This document shows, piece by piece, positions 33,641-34,629 of a DNA stretch of 34,629 nt. Location of the stretch: the NCBI RefSeq assembly GCF_937863595.1, contig NZ_CALMGQ010000130.1, forward strand, positions 1 to 34,629, read 5' to 3'. Under the pieces are notes generated by a model, which was not told the origin of the DNA, made no database searches, and worked only from the letters and a program-made list of their open reading frames with translations. The stretch's first letter is position 1. Every line of letters begins with the position of its first letter. The translations under genes and the position numbers were made by a program. The stretch comes from an uncultured Cytophaga sp. GTDB taxonomy: Bacteria > Bacteroidota > Bacteroidia > Cytophagales > Cytophagaceae.

Positions 33641-34558
33641 TTATTCAATCGGTATGTAAAGGTCAACAATTGCCTTTCTTTCGGGATGCTCATTAAAGTT
33701 GTTATGATAAATCTCGAAAGGGTTTTTGTCAGCTTTTTTATATCCGTTTTCATTCATCCATAAAAATAGTCCCGTCCACGATTTCTCAAATTCATTCAGC
33801 CCAATTTCAAAACTACCTACAATAAATTTTCCTTTTTGAATTGAAGTTAGTCCAATTTCGCCATCCGCTTCAACTGTTTTATTTAGCAAAATCGAAGCAC
33901 TCATTCTTACTTTGTTCGGTTCTGTAACTTTAAAACTGTCGTGATAAATCGTAACCATTTTAGTTTGTTCATTCATCAAACCTTGAGGTGTAGCCCATTT
34001 CATTAATTTTTGATAGGCAGATTCAAGATTTTGTGGTCCAATACTTGACACATACGCCAAATCCATTTTTGGCATTTCTTTAATTTCAATTTTTGCATTC
34101 ATTTCTGTCCATTTTTTTAGATTATTAATGATGCAAATGTATTTTTCATAGTCAGGATATTCTTGTCCATTCTTGCTTTTAAGTTGACGAATCTTGCTAA
34201 ATTTATTCGGATTTTGGTTTTTAAATTCAGTCGGGCTTACTCCAAAATACTTTTTAAATGCTCTGGAATAGGAAGAATTATCACTAAATCCATATTTATG
34301 TGCTATTTCAGTTGCTGTTATGTTTTTATGTAACAAATCAGATGCTGATTTTTCTATTCTTTTTCGTTTTACGTATTCATTTAGAGTTTCTTCTGTAACA
34401 AACTTGAAAACTCGATGAAAATGAAATGGTGAGAAAAAAGCAATTTCCGAAACTGCATTTAACGATAAGTCCGATTCCAAGTTTTGGTCAATAAACTCAA
34501 AAACTCGGTTAATTCGATTTTTGTAATCAGCTTGTATTTCTTTATCTGTTAATGTCAT
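33641..34558 (-). CDS. AraC-family transcriptional regulator with GyrI-like effector domain
   Basis: 305 aa. N-terminal double helix-turn-helix: RINRVFEFIDQNLESDLSLN (about 15-34), FFSPFHFHRVFKFVTEET (about 41-58), then IAHKYGFSDNSSYSRAFKKYFG (about 85-106), with the F.....S.F..AFK..FG signature. C-terminal GyrI-like small-molecule binding domain (about 155-305), from AKIEIKEMPKMDLAYVSSIG to the end DLYIPIE. Such proteins (Rob/SoxS-like with effector domain) sense drugs or lipophilic compounds and switch efflux or stress genes. It fills its cassette almost exactly: 4 nt from the stop to element g and 6 nt from the ATG to element h. No target gene lies next to it. Confidence 0.93.
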   Translation of the reverse strand: MTLTDKEIQADYKNRINRVFEFIDQNLESDLSLNAVSEIAFFSPFHFHRVFKFVTEETLNEYVKRKRIEKSASDLLHKNITATEIAHKYGFSDNSSYSRAFKKYFGVSPTEFKNQNPNKFSKIRQLKSKNGQEYPDYEKYICIINNLKKWTEMNAKIEIKEMPKMDLAYVSSIGPQNLESAYQKLMKWATPQGLMNEQTKMVTIYHDSFKVTEPNKVRMSASILLNKTVEADGEIGLTSIQKGKFIVGSFEIGLNEFEKSWTGLFLWMNENGYKKADKNPFEIYHNNFNEHPERKAIVDLYIPIE

Positions 34559-34564
34559 TTCTTA

Positions 34565-34629
34565 AATGCTGTACAACGGTGTTGCTTGCTTTTGTTGTTG
34601 GCCTTGAAAGCACCTTGCTTTCCTAAACG
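34565..34629. repeat. Palindromic cassette-junction element h (cut by the window end)
   Basis: Starts AATGCTGTACAAC (34565-34577), the match of the other AraC cassette end. It continues with TTTTGTTGTTGGCCTTGAAA and CTTTCCTAAAC, as in elements b-d, so it belongs to that subfamily. The second arm lies outside the window. Confidence 0.8.

Noticed and set aside
19432..34629. CRISPR array
   Set aside because: The repeats are 135-175 bp, palindromic and separated by genes, not short repeats with uniform spacers.
19432..34629. Simple insertion-sequence or MITE copies
   Set aside because: No target duplications or common terminal inverted repeats were seen; the outer motifs match across genes instead of within elements. 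This is not fully excluded.

Overview
The window looks like a Bacteroidota chromosome, most probably of the Cytophaga type. The evidence is an AT-rich composition, several TAnnTTTG promoter elements (the Bacteroidota -7 box), a ftsH/rsfS/birA cluster, and glycosyltransferase and copper proteins with Bacteroidota-style architectures. The species cannot be proved from the sequence alone.

Left part (1-16.7 kb), mostly ordinary chromosome: the 5' end of ftsH and rsfS (minus strand), with birA starting only 6 nt away in the opposite direction; ahcY with a textbook promoter and a perfect 20-bp terminator hairpin; a small membrane protein; four head-to-tail glycosyltransferases facing a polysaccharide deacetylase and an O-antigen-ligase-like protein (a cell-surface glycan locus); an ECF sigma factor and zinc-finger anti-sigma factor running into gmk, then nadD; a small exported-protein gene broken by an in-frame stop; an unknown ORF; a P-type cation ATPase of unknown ion; and a glycine-zipper lipoprotein.

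Middle (17.0-19.4 kb), a scarred junction: an orphan barstar, an NmrA-type oxidoreductase with a perfect operator-like palindrome, and two decayed pieces of the same group II intron that is intact further right.

Right part (19.4 kb to the end), the most unusual region: catalase, two small acidic proteins, a segment without a gene, a four-gene copper-resistance operon, a two-gene RloA/RloB-like defence pair and an AraC-type regulator. They are separated one by one by about 135-175-bp imperfect palindromes (eight seen, elements a-h). Each element has two well-paired inner arms. Its outer ends, short motifs finishing in AAC and read outward from the neighbouring gene, do not pair well with each other. 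They match instead the motif on the far side of the neighbouring gene: the copper operon has GCAGGTAAC at both ends, rloAB CGCTAAC, the AraC gene GCTGTACAAC, and the 127-aa gene GGTTGCTAA(C). That is the geometry of integron gene cassettes with attC sites, but no integrase is present, one unit is over 6 kb, and the elements do not fit the classical consensus exactly. A complete 1,933-nt group II intron (GUGUG start, AU end, 34-nt domain V, reverse transcriptase with YADD) sits exactly in the GT|T core of one element. Removing it restores a normal element. I read this region as an array of integron-like accessory cassettes invaded by a palindrome-targeting intron.
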